Shown: piece after piece, positions 29,432 to 39,231 of the stretch
How positions within the stretch are numbered: the first letter of the stretch is position 1
Layout: every line of letters starts with the position of its first letter
Assembly: GCF_015277875.1 (NCBI RefSeq)
Contig: NZ_CP063814.1
Span: forward strand, 1,674,001-1,738,000
Length of the DNA: 64,000 nucleotides
DNA from: Microbacterium luteum
Lineage (GTDB): Bacteria; Actinomycetota; Actinomycetes; Actinomycetales; Microbacteriaceae
Reading direction: 5' to 3'
Made by a program: the position numbers and the translations under genes
The notes under the pieces: generated by a model
The model's database searches: none
Seen by the model: only the letters and a program-made list of their open reading frames with translations
Told to the model about the DNA's origin: nothing

Positions 29432-30784
29432 ATGCCCTCTGTCCGAACCGCCACGATCCGCCGCCGCGCGACGGTGATCGGAAGCGGAGTCGCCCTCTCT
29501 CTGATCGCCGCGGCCGTGGCGGTGCCCGTCGCGACGGGGTGGGATGTCGCCACGCGTGCGGCGCGCTCCGCGGATGATCGCGCGATCGCTCCGCTTCATG
29601 GTCTGTGGGTGCCGCACGTGGGCGCGGCCACCGCTGTGGCGGTGCTCATCGCCGTTCTGGCGTGGCGTTTCGCAGACCGCTGGGCGCTCACCCTCTCGTG
29701 GCGGGCGCTGCTCGCGTCGTCCGCCTTCGCGGCGGCCACCTGGATGCTCGCGCTCGCCTTCGTTGACGGTCCGACGGGGATCTCCCGTGTGCTGGGGAAC
29801 CCGTACGAGTACCTGCGCACCGCGCGCGAGGTCGACGACATCGGCGTGCTGCTGACGACGTATGTCTCGCGCATCCCCTACGCCGCCGACGACAACTGGG
29901 TCACCCACGTCGCCGGGCACCCACCGGGAATGCTTCTGTTCTTCGTCGCTCTGGTGCGACTCGGACTCGGCTCCGACTTCACCGCCGGCATCGTGGTGAC
30001 GCTCGTCGCCGCCACGCTGCCTGCCGCGGTGCTCACGACGCTGCGCGCCCTCGGCGCGGAGGCCGTGGCGCGGAGGGCGGCGCCCTTCCTCGTCTTCACA
30101 CCGGCCGCCGTGTTCCTCGCCGTCTCGGCCGACGCCGTGATCGCAACGGTCGGTGCGTGGGGCATCGCATCACTCGCCGTCGCCGTGTCGCGCCCCCGAA
30201 CGGCCGCGATGATCGCCTGGGCGGCGATCGCCGGGATCGTGCTGGGCGCGACCGTCATGATGTCGTACGGGATGCTGCTGCTCGGCATTCTCGCTCTGGC
30301 GGTGCTCATCGCGACGCGGCGCTGGGTGCTGCTCCCGATCGCGGCAGCGACCGCATCCGCCGTCGTGCTCGGCTTCGCGGCGGGCGGATTCGCCCTGTGG
30401 GAGGCATATCCCGTGCTCGCCGAGAGGTACGCCGACGGCATCGCCTCCGAGCGGCCATACGCGTATTGGGTCTGGGGCAATCTCGCGGCCCTCGCGATCT
30501 GCGCGGGCCCGGCGGTGGGCGGTGCGATCGCTGCGACGACCGTTTCCCCGGAGGTGCGCCGCCGATCCGCGGTGCGGTGGCTCATCGTGGCTGGCGCCCT
30601 CATGGTGCTGCTGGCCGATCTGTCGGGGATGAGCAAGGCCGAGGTGGAACGGATCTGGCTGCCGTTCGTGCCGTGGCTCACCATCGCGTTCGCCTTCGTC
30701 CCGGCCCCGTGGCGGCGCCGCCTCCTGGCTGCTCAGCTCGTGTGGGCGCTGCTGGTGCAGCACCTGCTCTACACGGTGTGGTGA
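29432..30784 (+). CDS. Polytopic membrane protein, GT-C glycosyltransferase-like
   Basis: 450 residues with about ten to eleven hydrophobic helices. The large first extracytoplasmic loop includes [15 protein letters not shown]; an HPPG/YPPG motif near the first loops is common in GT-C mannosyl- and related transferases that use polyprenyl-phosphate sugars. A GT2 lies in the same cluster and could supply such a donor. TAGTCT at 29420-29425 is six bases before the ATG (leaderless). GT-C assignment is tentative; an unrelated transporter is possible. Confidence 0.65.
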   Translation: MPSVRTATIRRRATVIGSGVALSLIAAAVAVPVATGWDVATRAARSADDRAIAPLHGLWVPHVGAATAVAVLIAVLAWRFADRWALTLSWRALLASSAFAAATWMLALAFVDGPTGISRVLGNPYEYLRTAREVDDIGVLLTTYVSRIPYAADDNWVTHVAGHPPGMLLFFVALVRLGLGSDFTAGIVVTLVAATLPAAVLTTLRALGAEAVARRAAPFLVFTPAAVFLAVSADAVIATVGAWGIASLAVAVSRPRTAAMIAWAAIAGIVLGATVMMSYGMLLLGILALAVLIATRRWVLLPIAAATASAVVLGFAAGGFALWEAYPVLAERYADGIASERPYAYWVWGNLAALAICAGPAVGGAIAATTVSPEVRRRSAVRWLIVAGALMVLLADLSGMSKAEVERIWLPFVPWLTIAFAFVPAPWRRRLLAAQLVWALLVQHLLYTVW

Positions 30785-30864
30785 GCCGCCGGGGTTCCGT
30801 CTCTTCACGACCCGTCCGCGCGCCGTCCGCGGCCCGTCGGTGCGCACCGCGGGATAATCGAGGG

Positions 30865-31593
30865 GTGCCCACCTATCGCGACGAGGTCGTGGTCCTGCGC
30901 ACCCACAAACTGGGAGAAGCGGACCGCATCGTCACCCTGCTCAGCCGCCGCCACGGCAAAGTGCGCGCAGTGGCCAAGGGTGTCCGGCGCACGTCATCGC
31001 GGTTCGGATCGCGCCTGGAGCCGTTCATGGTCGCAGACGTGCAGCTCTACCAGGGCCGTTCGCTCGACATCGTGCAGCAGGCCGAATCGCTCGGCTCCTA
31101 TGGGGCGGACATCGTCGTCGACTACGACAGCTACACGTCGGCGAGTGCGATGGTCGAGGCGGCGGACCGACTGAACGAAGCCGAGGCGACCCCGCAGCAG
31201 TACCTGCTCCTGGTCGGAGGACTCCGGGCGCTGTCGATGCGCGAGCACTCCGCCCGACACATCCTCGACTCCTACCTGCTGCGGGCGATGGCGTTGTCGG
31301 GATGGGCGCCCGGACTCGAAGAATGCGCCCGATGCGGCGCCCCGGGTCCGCACGACGCATTCGTCGCGCAATCCGGCGGCATGGTGTGCGCCGCGTGTGC
31401 GCCGACCGGGGCCGCGCGGGTGCATCCGGCGGCCGTCTCCCACCTCGGTGCGCTCATCCGCGGAGACTGGGTCGCCGTCGACGCCGCCCCCGCCGCCGCC
31501 ACGACCGCTGCGTCCGGTCTCATCGCCGCCTACGCCCAGTGGCACCTCGAGCGCGGCATCCGATCCCTGTCCCACGTCGAAAGCCGCCCGTGA
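30865..31593 (+). CDS. recO: DNA repair protein RecO
   Basis: 242 residues. N-terminal OB fold ([20 protein letters not shown]) and a zinc-binding cysteine cluster CARCGAPG ... CAACAP in the C-terminal half. RecO works with RecR to load RecA on SSB-coated ssDNA. The GTG at 30865 is preceded by GATAAT (30853-30858) with six bases between, so leaderless initiation fits. The uppS GTG overlaps the recO stop. Confidence 0.94.
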   Translation: MPTYRDEVVVLRTHKLGEADRIVTLLSRRHGKVRAVAKGVRRTSSRFGSRLEPFMVADVQLYQGRSLDIVQQAESLGSYGADIVVDYDSYTSASAMVEAADRLNEAEATPQQYLLLVGGLRALSMREHSARHILDSYLLRAMALSGWAPGLEECARCGAPGPHDAFVAQSGGMVCAACAPTGAARVHPAAVSHLGALIRGDWVAVDAAPAAATTAASGLIAAYAQWHLERGIRSLSHVESRP

Positions 31594-32399
31594 GCCCCAA
31601 GCCGTACACTCATCGCGACGCCGTTCCCTACCGTCCCGTCGACTGGACGGGCGAGTACCCGCCCGCGTTCCCGCCGGGCGCCGCGCCCTCCCACGTGGCC
31701 ATCGTCATGGACGGGAACGGACGGTGGGCCAATCGGCGCGGCCTCACGCGCGTGGAAGGACACAAGGCGGGCGAGGCGGCGCTGCTGGACGTCGTCGCCG
31801 GCGCCATCCAGGCGGGCGTCCGCCACCTGTCGGTGTACGCGTTCTCAACGGAGAACTGGTCGCGCTCTCCCGACGAAGTCCGCTTCCTCATGGGATTCAA
31901 CCGCGACGTGCTGCACCGTCGTCGTGATCAGCTCAACGAGTGGGGCGTGCGCGTGCGGTGGGCCGGACGCAAGCCCCGCCTGTGGTCCTCGGTCGTTTCG
32001 GAGCTGCAGTACGCCGAGCGGCTCACCGCGGGCAACGACGTGCTCACGCTGACCATGTGCGTCAACTACGGCGGGCGCGTCGAGCTCGTCGACGCGATGC
32101 GCGGCATCGCCGACGATGTCGCGGCGGGTCGACTGAAGCCTCGCGCCGTGTCCGAGAAGCTCATCGCGCGACGGCTGTACCAGCCGGACATGCCCGACGT
32201 CGACCTCTTCGTGCGTTCCAGCGGCGAGCAGCGCACCTCCAACTTCCTGCTGTGGGAGAGCGCGTACGCGGAGTTCGTCTTCCTTGACACCCTCTGGCCC
32301 GACTTCGGCAGGAAGGATCTGTGGCGGGCGATCGACCTGTACCTCGGCCGGGAGCGACGATTCGGGGCCGCCGTCGACACGCCCGATGAGGCCGTCTGA
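31590..32399 (+). CDS. uppS: Isoprenyl transferase (cis-prenyl/undecaprenyl-type diphosphate synthase)
   Basis: 269 residues. Catalytic segment [17 protein letters not shown] with the Mg-binding Asp; later [13 protein letters not shown] and the C-terminal [20 protein letters not shown] binding the diphosphate. It condenses IPP units in cis to form the lipid carrier for peptidoglycan and wall polymers; product length cannot be read reliably from sequence. It overlaps recO by GTGA, a conserved recO-uppS pair. Confidence 0.95.
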   Translation: MSPKPYTHRDAVPYRPVDWTGEYPPAFPPGAAPSHVAIVMDGNGRWANRRGLTRVEGHKAGEAALLDVVAGAIQAGVRHLSVYAFSTENWSRSPDEVRFLMGFNRDVLHRRRDQLNEWGVRVRWAGRKPRLWSSVVSELQYAERLTAGNDVLTLTMCVNYGGRVELVDAMRGIADDVAAGRLKPRAVSEKLIARRLYQPDMPDVDLFVRSSGEQRTSNFLLWESAYAEFVFLDTLWPDFGRKDLWRAIDLYLGRERRFGAAVDTPDEAV

Positions 32400-32444
32400 T
32401 GGCCGCGACGGAATACGGCAGGGCGTGAGGATGTTGCCTCCGGC

Positions 32445-33233
32445 ATGACGGATGCCATCGCGATCGACGTCTGGTCGGACATCGCCTGCCCCTGGTGCTA
32501 CATCGGAAAGCGGAACCTCGAGAAGGCGATCGCCTCTCGCGGCGAGGGCGTCCCCGACGTGCGTGTCACCTTCCACTCCTTCGAACTGGCGCCGGAGACG
32601 CCCGTCGACTTCGACGGCGGAGAAGCGGAGTATCTGGCCGCGCACAAGGGAGTCGACGCGGCGTCCGCTCAGCAGATGCTCGATCGTGTCAGCGGTGTGG
32701 CCGCCGACGCCGGCCTCGAGTACCGCTTCGATCTGCTGCGTCACACCAACACCGTGAAGGCTCACCAGCTGCTTCACCTGGCCAAGGAGCGCGGGCTTCA
32801 GCACGAGATGAGCGAGCGACTGATGGCCGCCTACTTCACCGAGGGTCGTCACCTCGGCCGCGCCGACGAGCTGGTGGCCCTCGCGGCGGAGGTCGGTCTC
32901 GATGCGGACGAGGTGCGACACGCACTCGAGCACGAGGTCTACCTGGAGGCGGTTCGAGCGGATCAGGCGCAGGCGAGCGCCTACGGCATCACCGGGGTGC
33001 CCTTCTTCGTCATCGACGGTGCCTACGGCGTCAGCGGCGCACAGCCGCCGGAGGCCTTCGGACAGATCCTGAAGCAGATCGCGAGCGAGCGGACGGCGGA
33101 GGTCGTCGTCGATCGGTCTGAGAACCCGCGGGTCGCCGTCAGGAGGTCAGATGCTGCTCGATCAGGCGCAGGATCTCCGGGTCGTCGGGTGAGGTGGTGG
33201 GGCGGAAGCGGTGCACGCTTCCATCCGGTGTGA
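32445..33233 (+). CDS. DsbA-family (FrnE-type) thioredoxin-fold oxidoreductase
   Basis: 262 residues. Thioredoxin-fold active site CPWC at residues 15-18 (SDIACPWCYIGKRNLEKAI); the helical insert and the cis-Pro loop GVPFFVIDGAYGVSGAQPPE match FrnE/2-hydroxychromene isomerase-like proteins. No signal peptide, so it is cytoplasmic. The family fold ends near QILKQIASERT; the last 40 residues (RSENPRVAVRRSD onwards) run antisense through the end of the glutathione peroxidase gene, a 95-base convergent overlap that may be a stop-codon-loss tail. Confidence 0.88.
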   Translation: MTDAIAIDVWSDIACPWCYIGKRNLEKAIASRGEGVPDVRVTFHSFELAPETPVDFDGGEAEYLAAHKGVDAASAQQMLDRVSGVAADAGLEYRFDLLRHTNTVKAHQLLHLAKERGLQHEMSERLMAAYFTEGRHLGRADELVALAAEVGLDADEVRHALEHEVYLEAVRADQAQASAYGITGVPFFVIDGAYGVSGAQPPEAFGQILKQIASERTAEVVVDRSENPRVAVRRSDAARSGAGSPGRRVRWWGGSGARFHPV

Positions 33234-33636
33234 CGAGGAACTTCTCGAAGTTCCACTTCACCGCCCCCGCCTTGCCGTTGCCGTCCTTCGCCGTCTTCAG
33301 CGCCGCATAGAGGGGCGCGGCGCCGCGGCCGTTCACCTTGATCTTGTCGTTGACGGGGAAGCTCACGCCCCACGTGGTGGCGCAGTAGTCGAGGATCTGC
33401 TCCATCGAGCCGGGCTCCTGGCCCAGGAACTGATTGCACGGGAAGCCGACGACCGTCAGCCCGCGATCGCCGTAGGTGCGCTGCAGCTGCTCGAGCTGCT
33501 CGTACTGGGGAGCCAGACCGCACTTGGAGGCGACATTGACGACGAGAGCGACGCCGTCGCCGTACGACGCGAGGGTCGCCTCGTGGCCGTCGGCAGTGGT
33601 GAAGGGGATGTCTCGCACAGCGGAGGCAGCGGTCAT
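33139..33636 (-). CDS. Glutathione peroxidase family protein (Cys-type)
   Basis: 165 residues. Peroxidatic Cys39 in NVASKCG, Gln69 in FPCNQFLGQEPG, and Trp-Asn in VKWNFEKF complete the catalytic tetrad. Cysteine instead of selenocysteine, in an actinobacterium without glutathione, means thioredoxin or another thiol is the likely reductant of hydroperoxides. TACCCT (minus strand) six bases before the ATG marks a leaderless start. Divergent from dusB with a 54-base gap. Longer upstream frame rejected. Confidence 0.93.
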   Translation of the reverse strand: MTAASAVRDIPFTTADGHEATLASYGDGVALVVNVASKCGLAPQYEQLEQLQRTYGDRGLTVVGFPCNQFLGQEPGSMEQILDYCATTWGVSFPVNDKIKVNGRGAAPLYAALKTAKDGNGKAGAVKWNFEKFLVTPDGSVHRFRPTTSPDDPEILRLIEQHLTS

Positions 33637-33690
33637 ATCCCCAGGGTACGGCGCCCGCGCGTGGGGTCCGCGTCTGGGAGAATGGTCCGG

Positions 33691-34857
33691 ATGAACACCA
33701 CCGTCACCGCGCCTGCAAGCGCCCTGCGCATCGGGCCGATCGCCCTGGATGCGCCGGTCGTGCTCGCCCCCATGGCGGGCATCACCAACACCGCCTTCCG
33801 GCGGCTGTGTCGCGAGTACGGCGCGGGTCTGTACGTCAGCGAGATGATCACGTCCCGTGCGCTGGTTGAGCGGAACGCCACCACGATGCGCCTGATCACC
33901 CACCACGAGTCCGAGACGCCGCGATCCATCCAGCTCTATGGCGTGGACCCGTCTACCGTCGAGAACGCCGTCCGACTCCTCGTGGCGGAGGACCGGGCTG
34001 ATCACATCGACCTCAACTTCGGGTGTCCCGTCCCGAAGGTCACGCGCAAGGGGGGTGGGGCGGCACTGCCGTGGAAGAGCGGGCTCTTCCGCGACATCGT
34101 GACGCGAGCCGCGCGCGCCGCCGAGCACGTGCCCCTGACGGTGAAGATGCGCAAAGGCATCGACGCGGACCATCTCACCTACCTCGACGCGGGCCGGATC
34201 GCCGAAGACGCCGGTGTCACGGCCGTCGCCCTGCACGCCCGTACCGCGTCGGAGTTCTACTCGGGCAGCGCGGACTGGTCTGCGATCGCCGCACTCAAGG
34301 AGGCCGTCACGAGTGTGCCGGTCCTCGGCAACGGCGACATCTGGTCGGCGGACGACGCCGCGCGCATGATGCGCGAGACCGGTTGCGACGGCGTCGTGGT
34401 CGGTCGGGGATGCCTCGGCCGACCGTGGCTGTTCGGCGATCTCGCCCGACGGCTCGGTGGACCCGGAACGGCTGCGCCGCCCGTCGATGCGACGCTCGCC
34501 TTCGTCGCCGACGCCTTCCGTCGCCATGCCGAGCTGCTGATCGAGTTCTTCGACGACGAGAGCCGTGGGTGCCGTGACATCCGCAAGCACGTGGCGTGGT
34601 ACTTCAAGGGGTATCCGGTCGGCGGTGATCTGCGTGCCCGCTTCGCGACGGTCTCCAGCCTCGCGGAAATCGACGACCTGATCGGAGAGCTCGACCTGTC
34701 CGCGCCGTACCCGGGTGCCGCCGCAGAGGGGCAGCGCGGGCGAGCGGGCAGTCCCAAGCGGCCGGCGCTTCCCGAGGGATGGCTCCACTCGCGTGAGCTC
34801 GCCGCGGACGCGTCCGGCGCGATGGCCGAAGCGGAGCTGGATCACAGTGGCGGGTGA
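33691..34857 (+). CDS. dusB: tRNA-dihydrouridine synthase (DusB type)
   Basis: 388 residues. FMN-barrel motifs: LAPMAGITNTAFRRLCREYG, the active-site Cys in DLNFGCPVPKVTRKGGG, KMRKGIDADH, HARTASEFYSG and GNGDIWSADDA. It reduces specific uridines in tRNA D-loops with NADPH. A GAGAAT hexamer at 33678-33683 precedes the ATG at 33691 by seven bases, supporting that start over the ATG at 33682. The dgt gene starts inside its last codons. Confidence 0.95.
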   Translation: MNTTVTAPASALRIGPIALDAPVVLAPMAGITNTAFRRLCREYGAGLYVSEMITSRALVERNATTMRLITHHESETPRSIQLYGVDPSTVENAVRLLVAEDRADHIDLNFGCPVPKVTRKGGGAALPWKSGLFRDIVTRAARAAEHVPLTVKMRKGIDADHLTYLDAGRIAEDAGVTAVALHARTASEFYSGSADWSAIAALKEAVTSVPVLGNGDIWSADDAARMMRETGCDGVVVGRGCLGRPWLFGDLARRLGGPGTAAPPVDATLAFVADAFRRHAELLIEFFDDESRGCRDIRKHVAWYFKGYPVGGDLRARFATVSSLAEIDDLIGELDLSAPYPGAAAEGQRGRAGSPKRPALPEGWLHSRELAADASGAMAEAELDHSGG

Positions 34858-36211
34858 CGACGACGCGATGCGGTCGGAGCGCCCGGCCGGGTACGACGAT
34901 GATGACGCCGCGCGTTTCCACGCCGAGCAGCACCGCTCTCACCGCGACGGATTCGCGCGTGATCGCGCACGCGTGCTCCACTCGGCCGCGCTTCGCCGGC
35001 TCGCCGCGAAGACCCAGGTGCTGAGCCCGGCTTCCCCGGCCGATTTCGCGCGAAACCGTCTGACGCACTCGCTCGAGGTGGCACAGGTCGGCCGTGAACT
35101 CGCGACCGCGCTGCACCTGTCGCCCGACGTCGTCGACACGGCCTGCCTCAGCCACGACCTCGGCCATCCGCCGTTCGGACACAACGGCGAACGGGCGCTG
35201 AACGACTGGGCGGAAGACGTCGGTGGATTCGAGGGCAACGCGCAGACGCTGCGCATCCTCTCCCGCCTCGAGCCCAAGGTGCTCGGAGCCGACGGCCAGA
35301 GCCACGGCCTGAATCTCACGCGTGCGAGCCTGGACGCCACGTGCAAGTATCCCTGGACGGCGGAGCATCCCCTGCCCGACCCCGGTGGGCGGCTGAAGTT
35401 CGGGGTGTATCCCGACGACGAGCCGGTCTTCCACTGGATGCGCGCCGGTGCCCCCGGCAGGGTGCGCTGCATCGAGGCGGAGGTGATGGACCTGTCGGAT
35501 GACATCGCCTACTCCGTCCACGACTTCGAAGACGCCGTCGTCAACGGCTACCTCGATCCGCGGCGGCTCTCGGACACCTCGGAGCACGAGGCGCTGCTGA
35601 CGGCCATCCAGTCATGGGTCGGATACGACTTCGCTCGAGATGAACTCGCCGACGCCCTGTTCCGGCTGATGCGGCTGCCGGAGTGGATCAATGGATTCTC
35701 CGCACGCCGGGCCGACCTCGCCCGTCTGAAGAACCTCACCTCCGACCTCATCGGCCGCTTCGCCCGCGCCGCGACGACCGCGACGCGGGAGGCGTATGCC
35801 GGCCCCGTTCTCACGCGCTACCGCGCGCACGTGGTGGTGCCTCGGGTGATTGAGGCCGAGATGGCCGTGCTGAAAGGGATCATCGGTGCCACGGTGGTCT
35901 CGATCGACGGGCGCAAGGAGCTCTACAGGGAACAGCGACGCGTGTTGAAGCGCTTGGCGTCGGCGCTGTGGGACTCGCCTCAGGCGCTGGACCCCCAGTA
36001 CGCCGACGACTTCGACGCCGCGGCCGACGATGACTCCCGCCGTCGCGTCGTGGTCGATCAGGTGGCGAGCCTCACCGATCAGGTCGCGATCGCCTGGCAC
36101 GGCCGCCTGGTCGGCGAGGTCGACGCCGCCTCGTTGGGGGTCTGGGCTCCGCGCTACAGCGAGCCGCGGCCGTCGGGGGCTCCTCGTCCACGCGGCGAGG
36201 TCGGGGTCTGA
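34847..36211 (+). CDS. dgt: Deoxyguanosinetriphosphate triphosphohydrolase-like HD protein
   Basis: 454 residues from a GTG within the dusB end; an ATG at 34868 is the alternative. HD-domain metal ligands are visible in NRLTHSLEVAQVGREL and CLSHDLGHPPFGHNGERAL, with the second Asp in DDIAYSVHDFEDAV. Dgt enzymes cleave dNTPs to deoxynucleoside plus triphosphate. The dusB-dgt-dnaG order is typical of Actinobacteria and connects dNTP homeostasis with replication. The dnaG start shares a base with its stop. Confidence 0.93.
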   Translation: MAGDDDAMRSERPAGYDDDDAARFHAEQHRSHRDGFARDRARVLHSAALRRLAAKTQVLSPASPADFARNRLTHSLEVAQVGRELATALHLSPDVVDTACLSHDLGHPPFGHNGERALNDWAEDVGGFEGNAQTLRILSRLEPKVLGADGQSHGLNLTRASLDATCKYPWTAEHPLPDPGGRLKFGVYPDDEPVFHWMRAGAPGRVRCIEAEVMDLSDDIAYSVHDFEDAVVNGYLDPRRLSDTSEHEALLTAIQSWVGYDFARDELADALFRLMRLPEWINGFSARRADLARLKNLTSDLIGRFARAATTATREAYAGPVLTRYRAHVVVPRVIEAEMAVLKGIIGATVVSIDGRKELYREQRRVLKRLASALWDSPQALDPQYADDFDAAADDDSRRRVVVDQVASLTDQVAIAWHGRLVGEVDAASLGVWAPRYSEPRPSGAPRPRGEVGV

Positions 36212-38073
36212 TGGCCGGACTGATCCGTCAGGCGGACGTCGACGAGGTGAAGGCGCGTACCAACATCGCCGACATCATCGGCGAGCGCGTCGCCCTCAAG
36301 CCCGCGGGCGTCGGATCCATGAAGGGGCTCTGTCCGTTCCACGACGAGCGCAGCCCGAGTTTCAACGTGCGGCCCCAGGTCGGCTTCTACCACTGCTTCG
36401 GATGCGGTGAGTCCGGTGACGTGTACACGTTCCTCCGTCGCATGGACCACCTGAGCTTCTCGGAGGCGGTCGAGCGTCTCGCCGCGCGCATCGGCTACGC
36501 GCTGCACTACGAGGACGGCGGGGCTGCGCCGCAGAACAGCGGCCGCGCGCGCCTCTACGAGGCGAACGCGGCGGCGGCGGAGTACTTCCGCGCGCAACTG
36601 GCGACACCGGATGCCGACGCCGGGCGCCGCTTCCTGGGCGAGCGCGGGTTCGACGCCGGCGCAGCGGCGCACTTCGGCGTGGGGTACGCGCCGCGCGGCT
36701 GGTCGGGGATGCTCGACGCGCTCGGTGCACGCGGGTTCCGTCGGGAGGAGCTGCTGGCCGCCGGCCTCGTCTCCCAGGGGCAGCGGGGGGTGTACGACCG
36801 ATTCCGCGGTCGCCTGGTCTGGCCCATCCGCGACGTCACCGGGCAGACGATCGGTTTCGGCGCCCGGCGCCTGTACGACGACGACAACGGTCCGAAGTAC
36901 CTCAACACGCCCGAGACGCCGATCTATCGCAAGGCGCAGGTGCTGTACGGCCTGGACCTGGCCAAGCGAGACATCTCCCGGGATCACCGCGTGGTGGTCG
37001 TCGAGGGCTACACCGATGTCATGGCGTGTCACCTCGCAGGGGTGACCACCGCCGTCGCCACGTGCGGCACGGCCTTCGGGTCCGATCACATCACGGTCCT
37101 CAGGCGCGTGATGGGAGACGACTCGCAGGCCGGCGAGGTCGTGTTCACCTTCGACCCGGACGCCGCCGGGCAGAAAGCCGCGCTTCGCGCGTTCGCCGAT
37201 GCCAAGCGCTTCAATGCACAGACCTATGTGGCCACGGGCCCGCAGGGACTGGATCCGTGCGACCTGCGTCTCCACCGCGGCGACGGTGCGGTCCGCGGCC
37301 TCGTCGAGTCGAAGTCGCCGATGGTCGAGTTCGTCCTGGACCAGCGGATCGCCGCCTACGATCTCGCGTCCGTGGAGGGTCGGATCGGGGCCCTGCGGTC
37401 CGCGGCACCGGTGGTCGCCGACCTGCGCGATCCGCTCATCCAGCCGGAGTACATCCGCGTGCTCGCTCGTCGCCTCGGAATGGACACCGAGGATGTCCGA
37501 CGCGAGGTCGAGCGTGCCGGCCGACGCGAGCCGGAGGACCGTCGTCGCATGAGCGCTGCGCCCGCGGCGCGGCCGGACGACGACGGTTCCGCCTCGGTGT
37601 CGCGCGCGACCGTCGCTCAGCTCCCGCGTACGCCGGATGCCGCCCTCGAGCGGGATGCCCTGATGGGATTCCTTCAGTTCGGTCACCGCCTCGACACCGC
37701 CCTGCTGGCGCGTGCCGTCGACCAGCCATTCCGCACTCCCGCGCTCGAGGCGGTTCGGCAGGTCGTGGCGCAGACGGCCGACGTGACCCGGCCCGGCTGG
37801 TCGGTCGAGGCGATCGATCAGGTGCGCGAACCGTACCGCTCGCTCGCCTCGGAACTGCTGACCATGCCGTTTCCGGCATCGACGGTCGAGAGCGCGGAGG
37901 CGTCGACCGCGGATCTCGCGCGGCGCCTCGTGCGACGCGGACTCCAGACCGAGAAGACGGAGCTTCTCGGAGCGATCCAGCGGGTGCCCGCCGACAGTGA
38001 GCAGGGGCGACGTATCCGACTGCGACTGCGTGAGCTCGACGTCGAGCGCCAGCGGCTCGACGCCGAGGACTGA
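36211..38073 (+). CDS. dnaG: DNA primase
   Basis: 620 residues. N-terminal CHC2 zinc finger (CPFHDERSPSF ... YHCFGCGESGD), Toprim core with VVVVEGYTDVMACH and the VFTFDPDAAGQKAA acidic motif, then a C-terminal helicase-interacting region from about residue 440. It makes the RNA primers for replication and interacts with DnaB. Starts directly on the dgt stop. Confidence 0.97.
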   Translation: MAGLIRQADVDEVKARTNIADIIGERVALKPAGVGSMKGLCPFHDERSPSFNVRPQVGFYHCFGCGESGDVYTFLRRMDHLSFSEAVERLAARIGYALHYEDGGAAPQNSGRARLYEANAAAAEYFRAQLATPDADAGRRFLGERGFDAGAAAHFGVGYAPRGWSGMLDALGARGFRREELLAAGLVSQGQRGVYDRFRGRLVWPIRDVTGQTIGFGARRLYDDDNGPKYLNTPETPIYRKAQVLYGLDLAKRDISRDHRVVVVEGYTDVMACHLAGVTTAVATCGTAFGSDHITVLRRVMGDDSQAGEVVFTFDPDAAGQKAALRAFADAKRFNAQTYVATGPQGLDPCDLRLHRGDGAVRGLVESKSPMVEFVLDQRIAAYDLASVEGRIGALRSAAPVVADLRDPLIQPEYIRVLARRLGMDTEDVRREVERAGRREPEDRRRMSAAPAARPDDDGSASVSRATVAQLPRTPDAALERDALMGFLQFGHRLDTALLARAVDQPFRTPALEAVRQVVAQTADVTRPGWSVEAIDQVREPYRSLASELLTMPFPASTVESAEASTADLARRLVRRGLQTEKTELLGAIQRVPADSEQGRRIRLRLRELDVERQRLDAED

Positions 38074-38119
38074 CGCATGCGCGCTGGTGATCGGTGCGCG
38101 GACACGGCAGGATGTCGGT

Positions 38120-38926
38120 ATGGCGTCGCGGATCGAAGAAGCGGACGTGGCCGTCCGGGCCGATGATCTCTCGATCTCCCGGGCGGGTCGCGGTGCACCG
38201 GACGAGCGTGTCGTGGACGGGCTGTCCTTCACGCTGCCATACGCGCATGCGCTCACGATCATGGGCCCGACCGGTGCCGGCAAGTCGAGCCTCCTCGCGG
38301 TCATCGCCGGCGCCGGCGAGTCCGGCCTCGCCGTCGTCGGGGGCGACGCGCGCGTGCACGGCATCCGGGTCCGACGTCCGGGGCGGGCGCTGCGCCGACT
38401 GACGTATCTCACGGGCTACCTGCCGCAGTCCGCCGGCGCGAAGCTGCCGTCCCGCTTCACGGTGTCGGAACTGATCGGTCAGCCCATCACATCGCGTGAC
38501 AAGAACGTCAACGCCCGCGCGCTGGCCGTCCGGGTCGCGGGGCTGCTCGACGAGATGCAGCTCCCGCTGGGCGCGGCCGCGAAGTATCCGTATGAGCTGA
38601 GCGCGGGCATGCGCCAGCGGGTCGCGTTCGCGCAGGCGCTCATCCTCGATCCGAAGCTTCTCGTCGCCGACGAGCCGTTCGCCAATCTCGACGTCGAGGT
38701 GCGGGCGGCGGCCCTCGCAGCGCTGCTGCGACGCCGTGATGAGTACGGCATGGCCGCGCTGGTCGGCACCAACGACCGCGATGTCGTGCGCGGGCTCGAG
38801 GCTGATGTGATCGTCATGCGGTCCGGGCATGCGATCGCCGCCGGCCGGGGAGCGGATGACCTCCTCTGGACGCCCAGCGGCGACGCGGATCACCGGCTGG
38901 TGGCCGCCGCGAAGCCGTCCGACTGA
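38120..38926 (+). CDS. Orphan ABC transporter ATP-binding protein
   Basis: 268 residues, one ATPase domain: Walker A GPTGAGKSS, signature LSAGMRQRVAFAQAL, Walker B LLVADEPFANLD, and a degenerate switch region (LVGTNDRD rather than a usual H-loop). No permease or binding-protein gene is adjacent. The signature SAGM deviates from LSGGQ. A -10-like CAGGAT six bases before the ATG may drive it. Role unknown; it could partner a membrane protein encoded elsewhere. Confidence 0.82.
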   Translation: MASRIEEADVAVRADDLSISRAGRGAPDERVVDGLSFTLPYAHALTIMGPTGAGKSSLLAVIAGAGESGLAVVGGDARVHGIRVRRPGRALRRLTYLTGYLPQSAGAKLPSRFTVSELIGQPITSRDKNVNARALAVRVAGLLDEMQLPLGAAAKYPYELSAGMRQRVAFAQALILDPKLLVADEPFANLDVEVRAAALAALLRRRDEYGMAALVGTNDRDVVRGLEADVIVMRSGHAIAAGRGADDLLWTPSGDADHRLVAAAKPSD

Positions 38927-38985
38927 TTTCCTCCCGTCGGGCGAATCCTGTTAGGATCATCTGGTTGCCCGCGCAGCGGGGATAT

Positions 38986-39058
38986 TCCTCCATAGCTCAA
39001 TTGGCAGAGCAATCGGCTGTTAACCGGTAGGTTCTTGGTTCGAGTCCAAGTGGGGGAG
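38986..39058 (+). tRNA. tRNA-Asn(GTT)
   Basis: 73-nt cloverleaf: acceptor TCCTCCA/TGGGGGA, anticodon loop CTGTTAA with anticodon GTT (39019-39021), T arm CTTGG/CCAAG with loop TTCGAGT. No encoded CCA. A possible -10 is TAGGAT (38952-38957). Confidence 0.97.
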
Positions 39059-39061
39059 CGG

Positions 39062-39096
39062 AAAGCCTCGACCTTCGCAGAGAAGGCCGGGGCTTC
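39062..39096 (+). terminator. Hairpin after tRNA-Asn
   Basis: A 15-bp stem with one mismatch and a wobble pair: arms 39062-39076 and 39082-39096, loop GCAGA, directly after the tRNA 3' end. Likely terminates the tRNA transcript. Confidence 0.75.
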
Positions 39097-39231
39097 GTCG
39101 TTTCCACCGGCCGTCGTGCTGGATCCCCGCGGAGTTGCGGGGTGATCGACCCGGGCAGGGCGGTGCCGTTTTGATCCCGTCCGTTCGCTTCCGATAGGTT
39201 CGGTCCCACCCGACATCGGAAGGTCTCCGTC

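Noticed and set aside
38926..38950. Weak hairpin CCGAC/GTCGG after the ABC ATPase gene as terminator
   Set aside because: Stem of only five base pairs with a long loop; not convincing.
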